Source: Geodermatophilus obscurus DSM 43160 (GTDB lineage: Bacteria; Actinomycetota; Actinomycetes; Mycobacteriales; Geodermatophilaceae). Taken from it: a stretch of DNA of 64,000 nucleotides. Location of the stretch: contig NC_013757.1 in NCBI RefSeq assembly GCF_000025345.1, forward strand, positions 248,001 to 312,000, written 5' to 3'. The translations under genes and the position numbers were made by a program. The notes under the pieces are model-generated. The model searched no databases. It saw only the letters and a program-made list of their open reading frames with translations, and was not told the DNA's origin. Positions 57,259-64,000 of this stretch are shown here, piece after piece (the stretch's first letter is position 1; each line of letters starts with the position of its first letter).

Positions 57259-58482
57259 ATGGGACCGGGGGAGGGGCGGCTGGACGTCGCCCGCGTCCGG
57301 GGCCTGTTCCCGGGGCTCTCCGACGGCCTGGTGCACGCCGACGGGCCGGCCGGGTCCCTGCTGCCGGAGAACGTCGTGCTGGCGGTGGCCCAGGCGATGC
57401 GGGTGCCGGTGGCCGACCGCGGCGGGGCGTTCCCGGCGTCCGCCCGCGCCGAGGGGCTGCTCGCCAGCGCCCGCACCGCCGTCGCCGACCTGGTCGGCGG
57501 GGTCTCCGGCGGCGTCGTCCTGGGGCCGGACACCGCCCGGCTGACCTGGACCCTGGCCCGGGCGCTGGCCCGCACCTGGCGCCCCGGCGACGAGGTGGTG
57601 GTCAGCCGGCTCGACCACGACGCCAACGTCCGGCCGTGGGTGGAGCTGGCCGTCCGCGCCGGGGTGGGGGTGCGCTGGGCGGAGGTGGACATCGAGACCG
57701 GCGAGCTGCCCGACTGGCAGTACGACGAGCTGCTCGGTCCGCGCACCCGGCTGGTCGCGGTCACGGCGGCCAGCTCCGCGATCGGCACCCGCCCGGACGT
57801 CGCCGCCATCGCCCGCCGGGCGCACGCGGTGGGCGCGCTGGTCTTCGTCGACGCGACGCACGCGGCCGCGCACGACCTGCTCGACCTCCGGGCGCTGGGC
57901 GCGGACTTCCTCGCCGTCGCCGCCGACATGTGGTGCGGCCCGCACGTGGGCGCGGTGGTCGCCGACCCGGCGCTGCTCGTCGAGCTCGAGCCGGAGAAGC
58001 TGGCGCCGGTGCCCGACCGGGTGCCCGACCGGTTCGAGAGCGGCGGGCACGCCTTCGAGCTGCTGGCCGGGGTCCCGGCGGCCGTCGAGCACCTGGCCTC
58101 GCTGTCCGAGGACGCGTGCGGCACCCGGCGGGAGCGGCTGGAGACCTCCATGGCGGCGGTGGCGGCCTACGAGCGGGGGCTGTTCGACTGGCTGGACCAG
58201 GCGCTGCGGGCCATGCGCCACGTGCAGGTGATCGGCTCGGCCCCGCTCACCACGCCGGCGCTGTCGTTCACCGTCGCCGGGATGCGCCCGCGGCAGGTGG
58301 CCCACGAGCTGTCCCGGCGCGGCATCTGCGCGTGGGACGGCGACCTCTACGCCCGGGAGCTGTTCGACGCGCTCGGCGTCAACGAGGAGGGCGGCGCCGT
58401 GCAGCTGGGGCTGATGCACTACAACACGGCCGAGGAGGTCGGGTACCTGATCGACGCGGTCGCCGCGCTGCGCCCGCGCTGA
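57259..58482 (+). CDS. Class V aminotransferase homologue lacking the PLP lysine
   Basis: 407 residues, resembling cysteine desulfurase-like proteins of the VC1184 type. Family features kept are 'GLVHADGPAGSLLPENV', 'VVSRLDHDANVRPWVELA', 'RLVAVTAASSAIGTRPDV', 'VDATHAAAHDLLDL' and 'RLTTPALSF'-like C-terminal strands. The Schiff-base segment, usually SAYKFFGPHxG, reads AADMWCGPHVG, so the lysine is methionine. Transaminase or desulfurase chemistry is then unlikely; it may be a pseudoenzyme or bind PLP differently. ATG 59 bases into the gap is preceded by TAGGGT (57245-57250) and GAGG. It stands alone, divergent from bpa. Confidence 0.85.
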   Translation: MGPGEGRLDVARVRGLFPGLSDGLVHADGPAGSLLPENVVLAVAQAMRVPVADRGGAFPASARAEGLLASARTAVADLVGGVSGGVVLGPDTARLTWTLARALARTWRPGDEVVVSRLDHDANVRPWVELAVRAGVGVRWAEVDIETGELPDWQYDELLGPRTRLVAVTAASSAIGTRPDVAAIARRAHAVGALVFVDATHAAAHDLLDLRALGADFLAVAADMWCGPHVGAVVADPALLVELEPEKLAPVPDRVPDRFESGGHAFELLAGVPAAVEHLASLSEDACGTRRERLETSMAAVAAYERGLFDWLDQALRAMRHVQVIGSAPLTTPALSFTVAGMRPRQVAHELSRRGICAWDGDLYARELFDALGVNEEGGAVQLGLMHYNTAEEVGYLIDAVAALRPR

Positions 58483-58557
58483 GAAAAGACCCCCTTGCCC
58501 CCCACTGCTCGCAAGCTCGCAGCGGGCCCCTGCAAAGGGGCCGGGGACGGGGCCGCG
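58483..58557 (+). repeat. Intergenic repeat family A copy
   Basis: Starts directly after the TGA ('gaaaagacccccttgcc') and runs through 'CTCGCAAGCTCGCAGCGGG' to 'CCCTGCAAAGGGG'. Convergent genes on both sides. Confidence 0.85.
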
Positions 58558-58565
58558 CAGTCAGC

Positions 58566-59555
58566 TCACTGGGCGAGCAGCAGCACCTTCCCGACGTGCT
58601 CGCTGGCGTCGACCACCCGGTGCGCCTCGGCGGCGCGGGACATCGGCAGCCGTCGGTCGACGATGGGCCGGACGACGCCGCGCTCGACGTCGGGCCACAC
58701 GTCGTGCCGCACCGCCGCGACGATCTCGGCCTTGCCGCCGGGCCCGGTCGCCGGCCGGGCCCGCAGCGTCGTGGCGTGCACCGAGGCCCGCTTGCGCATC
58801 AGCTTGCCCAGGTCCAGCTCGGCCCTGGTGCCGCCCTGCATGCCGATGCAGACCAGCCGCCCCCCGGTCGCCAGGACGTCGACGTTGCGGGCCAGGTACT
58901 TGGCACCCATGTTGTCGAGGACGACGTCGGCGCCCGCGCCGTCGGTCTCCTCCCGCACCCGCTCGACGAAGTCCTCGGCGCGGTAGTTGATGCCGACCTC
59001 GGCGCCGAGCTCGCGGCACACGTCGAGCTTGGCCTGGGTGCCCGCCGTGGTGAGCACCCGCGCGCCGGCGCGGGCGGCCAGCTGGATGGCCATCGTGCCG
59101 ATGCCGCTGGACCCGCCGTGCACCAGGAAGGTGTCGCCGCGGCGCAGGCCGGCGAGCATGAAGACGTTGGACCACACGGTGCAGACGACCTCGGGCAGGG
59201 CCGCCGCGGTGGCCAGCTCCACCCCCGCGGGGCGCGGCAGCAGCTGCCCGGCCGGGACGGCGACCCGCTCGGCGTAGCCACCGCCGGACAGCAGCGCGCA
59301 CACCTCGTCGCCGACCGACCAGCCGGCCACGCCCTCGCCGACCTCGCTGACCACCCCGCTGCACTCCAGGCCGAGGACGTCGCTGGCGCCGGGCGGCGGC
59401 GGGTAGGCGCCGGCCCGCTGCAGCAGGTCGGCCCGGTTCACCGCAGTGGCGACCACGTCGACGAGCACCTCGCCGGGACGCAGCACCGGATCGGGGACCT
59501 CACCCCACCCGAGCACCTCGGGGCCACCGGGTCCACTGACGGTCACCGCACGCAT
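58566..59555 (-). CDS. NAD(P)H-quinone oxidoreductase (zeta-crystallin/PIG3 type)
   Basis: 329-residue zinc-free medium-chain reductase. The N-terminal GroES-like domain has 'VNRADLLQRAGAYPPPPGASDVLGLECSG'. The Rossmann domain has 'DTFLVHGGSSGIGTMAIQLA' (NADPH loop) and 'GADVVLDNMGAKYLARNV'. It reduces quinones or enones with NADPH. The start is ATG 59555 with TAGGGT six bases upstream on the reverse strand, a leaderless pattern. Confidence 0.92.
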   Translation of the reverse strand: MRAVTVSGPGGPEVLGWGEVPDPVLRPGEVLVDVVATAVNRADLLQRAGAYPPPPGASDVLGLECSGVVSEVGEGVAGWSVGDEVCALLSGGGYAERVAVPAGQLLPRPAGVELATAAALPEVVCTVWSNVFMLAGLRRGDTFLVHGGSSGIGTMAIQLAARAGARVLTTAGTQAKLDVCRELGAEVGINYRAEDFVERVREETDGAGADVVLDNMGAKYLARNVDVLATGGRLVCIGMQGGTRAELDLGKLMRKRASVHATTLRARPATGPGGKAEIVAAVRHDVWPDVERGVVRPIVDRRLPMSRAAEAHRVVDASEHVGKVLLLAQ

Positions 59556-60369
59556 CCCCCGACCCTAGAAGGACCCCCTGCCCCCCACCGCTCGCGGGCC
59601 CGCGGCGGGCCCTGCAGAGGGCCACCCTCCTCGGCACGCCTCGCAGGCTCGGGGCGGGCGACCGCTGGCATCCCTCGCAGGCTCCGGGAGGTCCTGGCAG
59701 GGCCGCCGCCGGCACCCGCAGCGGCCCCCGACACCGCGACGCACCGCCCGGGGTCCCCGGCCGCCTCGGCCAGGTCGGCGAGGACCGCACCCACGGCCCG
59801 CCGGGAGACCCGCATGCCGGCGACGTCCCCGGTGTCGGAGAGGACGGCCGGCTCGTCGCCGTCGGTCAGGTGCACCGGCTGGACGATGGACCAGCTCAGG
59901 CCGCTGTCGCGGACGATCTGCTCCTGCCGATCGTGGTCGGCGATCTGAGGGCGCAGCAGGAGGGCGAAGACCAGGCGGCTGGACAGCGGCAGGCGGTCGC
60001 GGGACTCCCCGACGCCGTAGGACGACTGGACGACCAGGCGCCGGACGCCCCGCTCGGTCATGGCGGCGAGACGGCGGCCGTGCCGCGGGAGCGCACTTCC
60101 AGCGGGGTGCCGGAGCTGCCGAGCAGCCGCACGCGCAGCGGGTGCTCGCTGATGCCCACCGTCACCACGACGGCGTCCTGCCCCTGGACGGCGTGGCCGA
60201 CGTCGGCCGGCACGGTGGTGTCGCCGTCCACCGCCCGGACCCCGGCGCGGCCCCCGAACACCGTGCTCGCCCGGCGGGCGAAGGCGGTCACCTCGTGTCC
60301 CCGGCCGGCGAGCGCCTCGGCCGCCGCCCGGCCCGATCCCCCGGTTGCTCCCACGACCAGCACCTTCAC
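59543..60369 (-). pseudogene. NAD(P)-binding (atypical SDR) gene with frameshift
   Basis: From GTG 60369 (SD GAGAGGAGCAGG) the frame reads a typical NmrA-like/NAD(P)H-binding start 'VKVLVVGATGGSGRAAAEALAGRGHEVTAF' and continues to 'TPLEVRSRGTAAV'. It then reaches a stop near 60060. One base shifted, the sequence resumes 'LAAMTERGVRRLVVQSSYGVGESRDRLP' and runs to 'PGRCVAVSG', after which the frame continues through repeat sequence to 59543. A single-base loss near 60066-60076 explains the break. It could be a real inactivation or a base-call error. The true 3' end is unclear because of the repeat. Confidence 0.72.
59568..59700 (+). repeat. Intergenic repeat family A array
   Basis: One canonical unit ('gaaggaccccctgcc' to 'CCCTGCAGAGGG') and at least one degenerate unit with 'CTCGCAGGCTCGGGGCGGG' and 'CTCGCAGGCTCCGGGAGG'. 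The array invades the 3' end of the frameshifted NAD(P)-binding gene. Confidence 0.75.
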
Positions 60370-60521
60370 GTCCCTGCTCCTCTCGGTGGCGCCGGCCTCG
60401 TGGCCGGCACTCCCGATGCCGGCGAGCCGGGACCGCCGGGCCCATGACCGCACGTCCGGGGGCCGTGCCCGTTCGTCCGGACGGCCTGGACGGCGGGTAC
60501 GGCCGGCGACAGGCTGGGGAC

Positions 60522-61523
60522 GTGACCACCGACGCGGTGCCCGGCCTACCGTGGACGCCGGTGGACCCGGTCGGCGGCGTGCTCGCCGACCTGCGGATCC
60601 GGGGCGTCTTCTACTGCCGGGCGGAGGCCACCGCCCCCTGGGGCGTGGAGATGCCCGCCCTCGAGGGCTGCATGAGCTTCCACGTCGTCACCGCGGGCAG
60701 GTGCGTGCTGGAGGCCGACGGCGTGCGGTCCGTGCTGCAGCCCGGGGACCTCGCGCTGGTGCCGCACGGCCGCGGCCACCTGCTGCGCAGCGGTCCGGAC
60801 GCGCCGATCGCCGGCCGGGCGGACCTGCTGCCCCAGCAGTACCTCGCGGAGCACTACTCGGTGCTGCGGCTGGACGGCGGCGGGGTGCCGGCCGGGATGG
60901 TGTGCGGCGTCGTCCAGCCCGAACGACCCGGTGCCGCTCACCTGCTGGACCTGCTGCCGCCGGTCCTGCACGTCGACGGTCGCGACGGGGCGCGCGGCGG
61001 CTGGCTGCCGGTGCTGCTCGGGGTGATCGCCGACGAGTCCCGGCACGACCGGCCGGGCTCCGAGGCGGTGGTCACCAGGCTCGCCGACGTCGTCGTCATC
61101 CAGGCCGTGCGCGCCTGGCTCGACACCGCGGCCACCGGGCCGGGCTGGCTGCGGGCTCTGCGGGACCCGCAGGTGGGGCGGGCGGTGGCCCAGCTGCACC
61201 GGGAGCCGGGGACGGCGTGGACGCTGACCCGCCTGGCCCGGGAAGCCCGGATGTCACGCTCCTCGTTCGCCGCCCGCTTCACCGAGCTGGCCGGGGAACC
61301 GGCCATGCACTACGTGGCGCGGTGGCGGATGCACCTGGCCACCGTCGCCCTGGCCGAGGGCGCGCGGGTCGGCGAGCTGGCCCGGCAGCTCGGCTACGAG
61401 TCCGAGGCCGCCTTCTCCCGGGCCTACAAGCGGGTGGTCGGGGTCCCGCCGGTCGCCGCCACCCGGCGCGACCCCGGACGTGCCGAGGCGCCGGCCGCAA
61501 CGCGTGCGGCCGGCGCCCGGTGA
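60522..61523 (+). CDS. AraC-family regulator with cupin sensor
   Basis: 333 residues. The N-terminal AraC cupin_6 domain ('CRAEATAPWGVEMPALEGCMSFHVVTAG', 'LQPGDLALVPHGRGHLLRS') is the ligand part. The C-terminal double helix-turn-helix has 'WTLTRLAREARMSRSSFAARFTELAGEPAMHYVARWRM' and 'ELARQLGYESEAAFSRAYKRVVGVPP'. It is divergent from the frameshifted NAD(P)-binding gene, the usual arrangement in which this AraC subgroup controls a redox gene. I chose GTG 60522 from the domain boundary; ATG 60444 would add 26 residues. Confidence 0.9.
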   Translation: MTTDAVPGLPWTPVDPVGGVLADLRIRGVFYCRAEATAPWGVEMPALEGCMSFHVVTAGRCVLEADGVRSVLQPGDLALVPHGRGHLLRSGPDAPIAGRADLLPQQYLAEHYSVLRLDGGGVPAGMVCGVVQPERPGAAHLLDLLPPVLHVDGRDGARGGWLPVLLGVIADESRHDRPGSEAVVTRLADVVVIQAVRAWLDTAATGPGWLRALRDPQVGRAVAQLHREPGTAWTLTRLAREARMSRSSFAARFTELAGEPAMHYVARWRMHLATVALAEGARVGELARQLGYESEAAFSRAYKRVVGVPPVAATRRDPGRAEAPAATRAAGAR

Positions 61524-61529
61524 CGTGCT

Positions 61530-61593
61530 GGAACAGCCACCGTTCAGGGTCCCGCGCCGAGCTCGCAAGGCGTGGGGGGAACGGTGGTCCTCC
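61530..61593 (-). repeat. Intergenic repeat family A copy
   Basis: On the reverse strand it starts at the acyl-CoA ligase stop ('TGAGGAGGACCACCG') and contains 'CTTGCGAGCTCGGCGCGGGACCC'. Convergent AraC and ligase genes flank it. Confidence 0.75.
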
Positions 61594-63195
61594 TCAACCC
61601 GCCGCGCGGAGGTCCTTGCGCAGGATCTTGCCGGCCGCGGACTTCGGCACCGCCTCGATGAACTCGACGATGCGGATCTTCTTGTGCGGCGCCACCTTGC
61701 CCGCCATGTACTCGATGACCGCGTCCTGGGTGAGCGTGGAGCCGGGGGCCCGGACGACGAAGGCCTTCGGCAGCTCCTCGCCGCTCTCCTCGTCCGGCAC
61801 GCCGATGACGGCCGCGTCGGCGATCTCCGGGTGGCCGATCAGCACGGCCTCGAGCTCGGCCGGGGCCACCTGGTAGCCCTTGTACTTGATCAGTTCCTTG
61901 ACGCGGTCGACGACGGTGTAGCAGCCGTTCTCGTCGACGACGGCGACGTCACCGGTGTGCAGCCAGCCGTCGGCGTCGATCGTGTCGGCCGTCGCCGTGG
62001 GGTTGTTCAGGTAGCCCTTCATGACGTTCGGGCCGCGGACCCACAGCTCGCCGCGGGTGCCCGGGGCGGCGTCCTCACCGGTGGCCGGGTCGACCAGCCG
62101 GCACTCGGAGTTCGGGACGGCGAAGCCGACGGAGCCCTTGGGCACCGAGCCCGGGGCTGCACCCGGCGGCTCCGCGCCGAGGTCGGGGGTGGTGTGCGAG
62201 ACCGGTGACAGCTCGGTCATGCCGTAGCCCTGGGCCACCGTGACGCCGCTGTCGGCGCCCTTGCGCAGCCGCTTCTCGGCGGCGAGGGCGAGCTGCTCGT
62301 CCAGCGGGGCGGCACCCGAGAGGACCGAGGTCAGCGACGACAGGTCGTACTGGTCGACCAGCGGGTGCTTCGCCAGCGCCAGCACGATGGGCGGCGCCAC
62401 GAACGCCCGGGTGATCTTGTGGTCCTGGATGGTGCGCAGGAAGTCCTCGAGGTCGAAGCGGGGCAGCGTCACGACCGCGCCGCCCCACGCGAGGCCCTGG
62501 TTCATCAGCACGGTGAGGCCGTAGATGTGGAAGAACGGCAGGACGGCGATGATTCGCTCGTCCGCGCCGAGCTGGATCAGCGGCCGGCACTGCGCCACGT
62601 TGGCCACCAGGTTTCGGTGGGTGAGCATGACTCCCTTGGGCAGGCCCGTGGTGCCGCTGGAGTAGGGGAGCGTGACCAGGTCGTCGGCCGGGTCGAAGTC
62701 GACCTGCGCCGACGGTGCATCGGTGCTCAGCAGGTCGACCAGGGAGGCGTGGCCCTCGGCGCCGTCCATGACGACGATCTCGCCGACCGGCGCCTTCTCG
62801 ACGGCGGCCAGCGCCCGGTCGAGGAACGGCGAGACGGTGATCAGGATCTTCGCGCCCGAGTCGCGCAGCTGGAAGGCGATCTCGTCGGGCGTGTACAGCG
62901 AGTTGATCGGTGACATGACGCAGCCGGCGGCGGCGATGCCGTGGAAGACCACCGGGTACCAGGGGGTGTTGGGGCAGAACATCGCGACGACGTCGCCCTT
63001 GCGCAGGCCCCGGGCGTGCAGTGCGGCGGCCACCCGGTCGACGTAGGCGGCCAGCTGGCCGTGGGTGATGACGTCGCCCCTGAGGCCGTCGATGAGCGCG
63101 GGCGCGTCGGGCTTGTCCCGACCGGCGGCGAGGACGAACTCGGGGACGGAGACGTCGGGGATCTCGACGTCGGGGTAACGGCTGGCCAGCGCCAC
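61594..63195 (-). CDS. 4-coumarate--CoA ligase-like AMP-binding protein
   Basis: Acyl- or aryl-CoA synthetase, 533 residues. It activates a carboxylic acid as an adenylate and transfers it to CoA. Motifs: P-loop 'YSSGTTGLPKGVMLTH', 'QGYGMTELSPVSH', 'GWLHTGDVAVVDENG', hinge 'RVKELIKYKGYQVAPAELE' and the catalytic lysine in 'PKSAAGKILRKDL'. The best overall resemblance is to the 4CL/firefly luciferase group, whose substrates range from cinnamates to medium-chain fatty acids. GTG 63195 is chosen because AAGGAG lies eight bases upstream; the longer open frame extends into non-coding repeat. Confidence 0.92.
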   Translation of the reverse strand: MALASRYPDVEIPDVSVPEFVLAAGRDKPDAPALIDGLRGDVITHGQLAAYVDRVAAALHARGLRKGDVVAMFCPNTPWYPVVFHGIAAAGCVMSPINSLYTPDEIAFQLRDSGAKILITVSPFLDRALAAVEKAPVGEIVVMDGAEGHASLVDLLSTDAPSAQVDFDPADDLVTLPYSSGTTGLPKGVMLTHRNLVANVAQCRPLIQLGADERIIAVLPFFHIYGLTVLMNQGLAWGGAVVTLPRFDLEDFLRTIQDHKITRAFVAPPIVLALAKHPLVDQYDLSSLTSVLSGAAPLDEQLALAAEKRLRKGADSGVTVAQGYGMTELSPVSHTTPDLGAEPPGAAPGSVPKGSVGFAVPNSECRLVDPATGEDAAPGTRGELWVRGPNVMKGYLNNPTATADTIDADGWLHTGDVAVVDENGCYTVVDRVKELIKYKGYQVAPAELEAVLIGHPEIADAAVIGVPDEESGEELPKAFVVRAPGSTLTQDAVIEYMAGKVAPHKKIRIVEFIEAVPKSAAGKILRKDLRAAG

Positions 63196-63283
63196 GGGTT
63201 GAACTCCTTCGCACGTCGGTGTGGCGCCAGTCTCACATCCCTGGTGACCCGGGCCAAAGGGGGTTACCGGCTGGTACTCCGGA

Positions 63284-63356
63284 CGTGTGGTCAGCGCGGC
63301 CCGCCTGCGGAGGGCCCGCCGCGAGCGGGCGAGGGGTGGGGCAGTGGGGTCCTCCC
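63284..63356 (-). repeat. Intergenic repeat family A copy
   Basis: On the reverse strand it starts at the thioesterase stop ('TGAGGGAGGACCCCACTG') and passes through 'CTCGCGGCGGGCCCTCCGCAGG'. It fills the gap to the ligase gene. Confidence 0.75.
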
Positions 63357-63782
63357 TCACCGCGGCCACAGCACGGACTGGGTGCAGCGGAACAGGGCGA
63401 CGGTCTTGCCGGACCCCGCCGCGGTCACCACGGCGTCCCACACCTGCGTCGTCCGGCCGGCGTGCGCGTTGGTGGCCACGGTCATGACCCGGCCCTCCCG
63501 CAGCGTGCCGAGGAAGTTGCTCTTCAGCTCGATGGTGGTGAAGCCGCTCGACCCCTCCGGCAGCAGCGCCCGGGTGGCCAGCCCGCAGGCGGTGTCGGCC
63601 AGCCCGACGACGGTCGCGGCGTGCAGGTAGCCGTTGGGGGCCAGCAGTTCGGGGCGGACGTCGAGCGCGGCCTCCAGCCGGCCGGGCTCGTGGGCGGTGA
63701 TCGTCAGCCCGAGCAGGCCCGGCAGGGTGCCCGGCAGCAGCGCGTTGAGCTCGTCGGCGGTGTGGAACCCGGTGGCGGCCAT
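63357..63782 (-). CDS. PaaI-family hotdog thioesterase
   Basis: 141-residue hotdog-fold protein that likely hydrolyses an acyl-CoA. 'APNGYLHAATVVGLADTACGLATRALLPEG' is the central helix with the HxxxxxxxxDxA pattern of PaaI-type enzymes, and 'GFTTIELKSNFLGTLREGRVMTVAT' the next strands. It lies upstream of the acyl-CoA ligase gene in the same orientation, suggesting a shared acyl substrate. ATG at 63782. Confidence 0.87.
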   Translation of the reverse strand: MAATGFHTADELNALLPGTLPGLLGLTITAHEPGRLEAALDVRPELLAPNGYLHAATVVGLADTACGLATRALLPEGSSGFTTIELKSNFLGTLREGRVMTVATNAHAGRTTQVWDAVVTAAGSGKTVALFRCTQSVLWPR

Positions 63783-63811
63783 GACGGGGAAGGTAGCCGG
63801 GCGGCCGACCC

Positions 63812-63897
63812 GATGATCAGGTCAGCTGGTCGTCCCTGCTCCTCCCTCAGGACCGGTGGTGAGGGAGGAACCGCGATGACCAGGTCAGCTGATCATC
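63812..63897. repeat. Nested inverted repeat family B, copy 4
   Basis: Outer arms 63812-63831 and 63878-63897 pair at 17 of 20 positions. Inner stem TCCTCCCTCA (63840-63849) with TGAGGGAGGA (63860-63869) is perfect. It follows the folP end on the reverse strand. Confidence 0.8.
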
Positions 63898-63898
63898 T

Positions 63899-64000
63899 TC
63901 ACGCCAGGCCGCGGGTGGTGCGCGCGGGCGGCCGGTCGCCGCGGATGGAGGCCACCATGTCCAGCGTCTGCCGGGTCGCCGCGACGTCGTGCGCGCGGAA
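63899..64000 (-). CDS. folP: Dihydropteroate synthase, C-terminal fragment (cut by window)
   Basis: Only the last 33 residues are present: 'FRAHDVAATRQTLDMVASIRG' followed by a basic tail and TGA at 63901-63899. The 'FRxHDV' block is the final conserved motif of dihydropteroate synthase (folate synthesis, sulfonamide target). The call rests on this short stretch alone. Confidence 0.7.
   Translation of the reverse strand, partial: FRAHDVAATRQTLDMVASIRGDRPPARTTRGLA

Noticed and set aside
59700..59760. Independent small gene in the repeat-rich 3' end of the NAD(P)-binding pseudogene
   Set aside because: No ribosome site or recognisable peptide; the sequence is the end of the pseudogene merging with repeat units.

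Overview
The window is chromosomal DNA of a very high-GC actinobacterium. Third codon positions are almost all G or C, many starts are GTG, several promoters look leaderless, and there is a bacterial proteasome activator gene (bpa) and a mycobacterial-type GuaB1. Gene content and style fit Geodermatophilaceae (Blastococcus, Geodermatophilus or Modestobacter type), but that placement is inference. There are no insertion sequences, prophage genes, CRISPR arrays, rRNAs or tRNAs that I can see.

Layout. 1-2271: the 5' part of a cytochrome P450 gene (cut by the window edge) and a SEC-C/DUF5926 gene, separated by a triple intergenic repeat. 2500-12001: an L-arabinose uptake and catabolism cluster consisting of a lipoprotein sugar-binding protein, ATPase and permease (chvE-mmsA-mmsB), a LacI-family repressor, then araB-araD-araA. 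Near-identical 14-bp palindromes in front of chvE and araB are the likely repressor sites. 12157-20659: arginine deiminase, an SDR, a hypothetical gene, two fused gene remnants (FAD oxidase and glpD), glcD-glcF, a decayed FUSC exporter gene and a methyltransferase. 20738-29648: TipAS-type MerR regulator with its operator, DinB protein, haloalkane dehalogenase, YdeI-like protein, DrrAB-like ABC exporter, DUF3291-like protein, a GDT1/TMEM165 transporter behind a Mn2+ (yybP-ykoY) riboswitch, an MFS transporter, AraC and VOC genes.

29666-35191: two overlapping TPR-GGDEF genes. The downstream one is fused to a LarB-like C-terminal domain that lacks the LarB cysteine, the most unusual object here. 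They diverge from pheA. 35271-38834: MMPL transporter with divergent MarR regulator, GroES-like protein, and a zincin protease overlapping guaB1. 40358-46193: response regulator, HEAT-repeat protein and processive glycosyltransferase in one overlapping operon, divergent from a hybrid histidine kinase, probably a signalling-controlled polysaccharide module. 46190-49210: serS and two Cof-type HAD phosphatases. 49371-56571: adenosylcobalamin-dependent diol dehydratase (small-large-medium order) with both reactivase subunits, a GlcG-like protein and a GAF/winged-helix regulator. 56615-64000: bpa, a class-V aminotransferase homologue without the PLP lysine, quinone oxidoreductase, a frameshifted NAD(P)-binding gene, AraC regulator, acyl-CoA ligase, thioesterase and the 3' end of folP.

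Two families of intergenic repeats recur. Family A begins at or next to stop codons. Family B forms nested hairpins whose inner stems change with base-pairing preserved. Both probably act as terminators.
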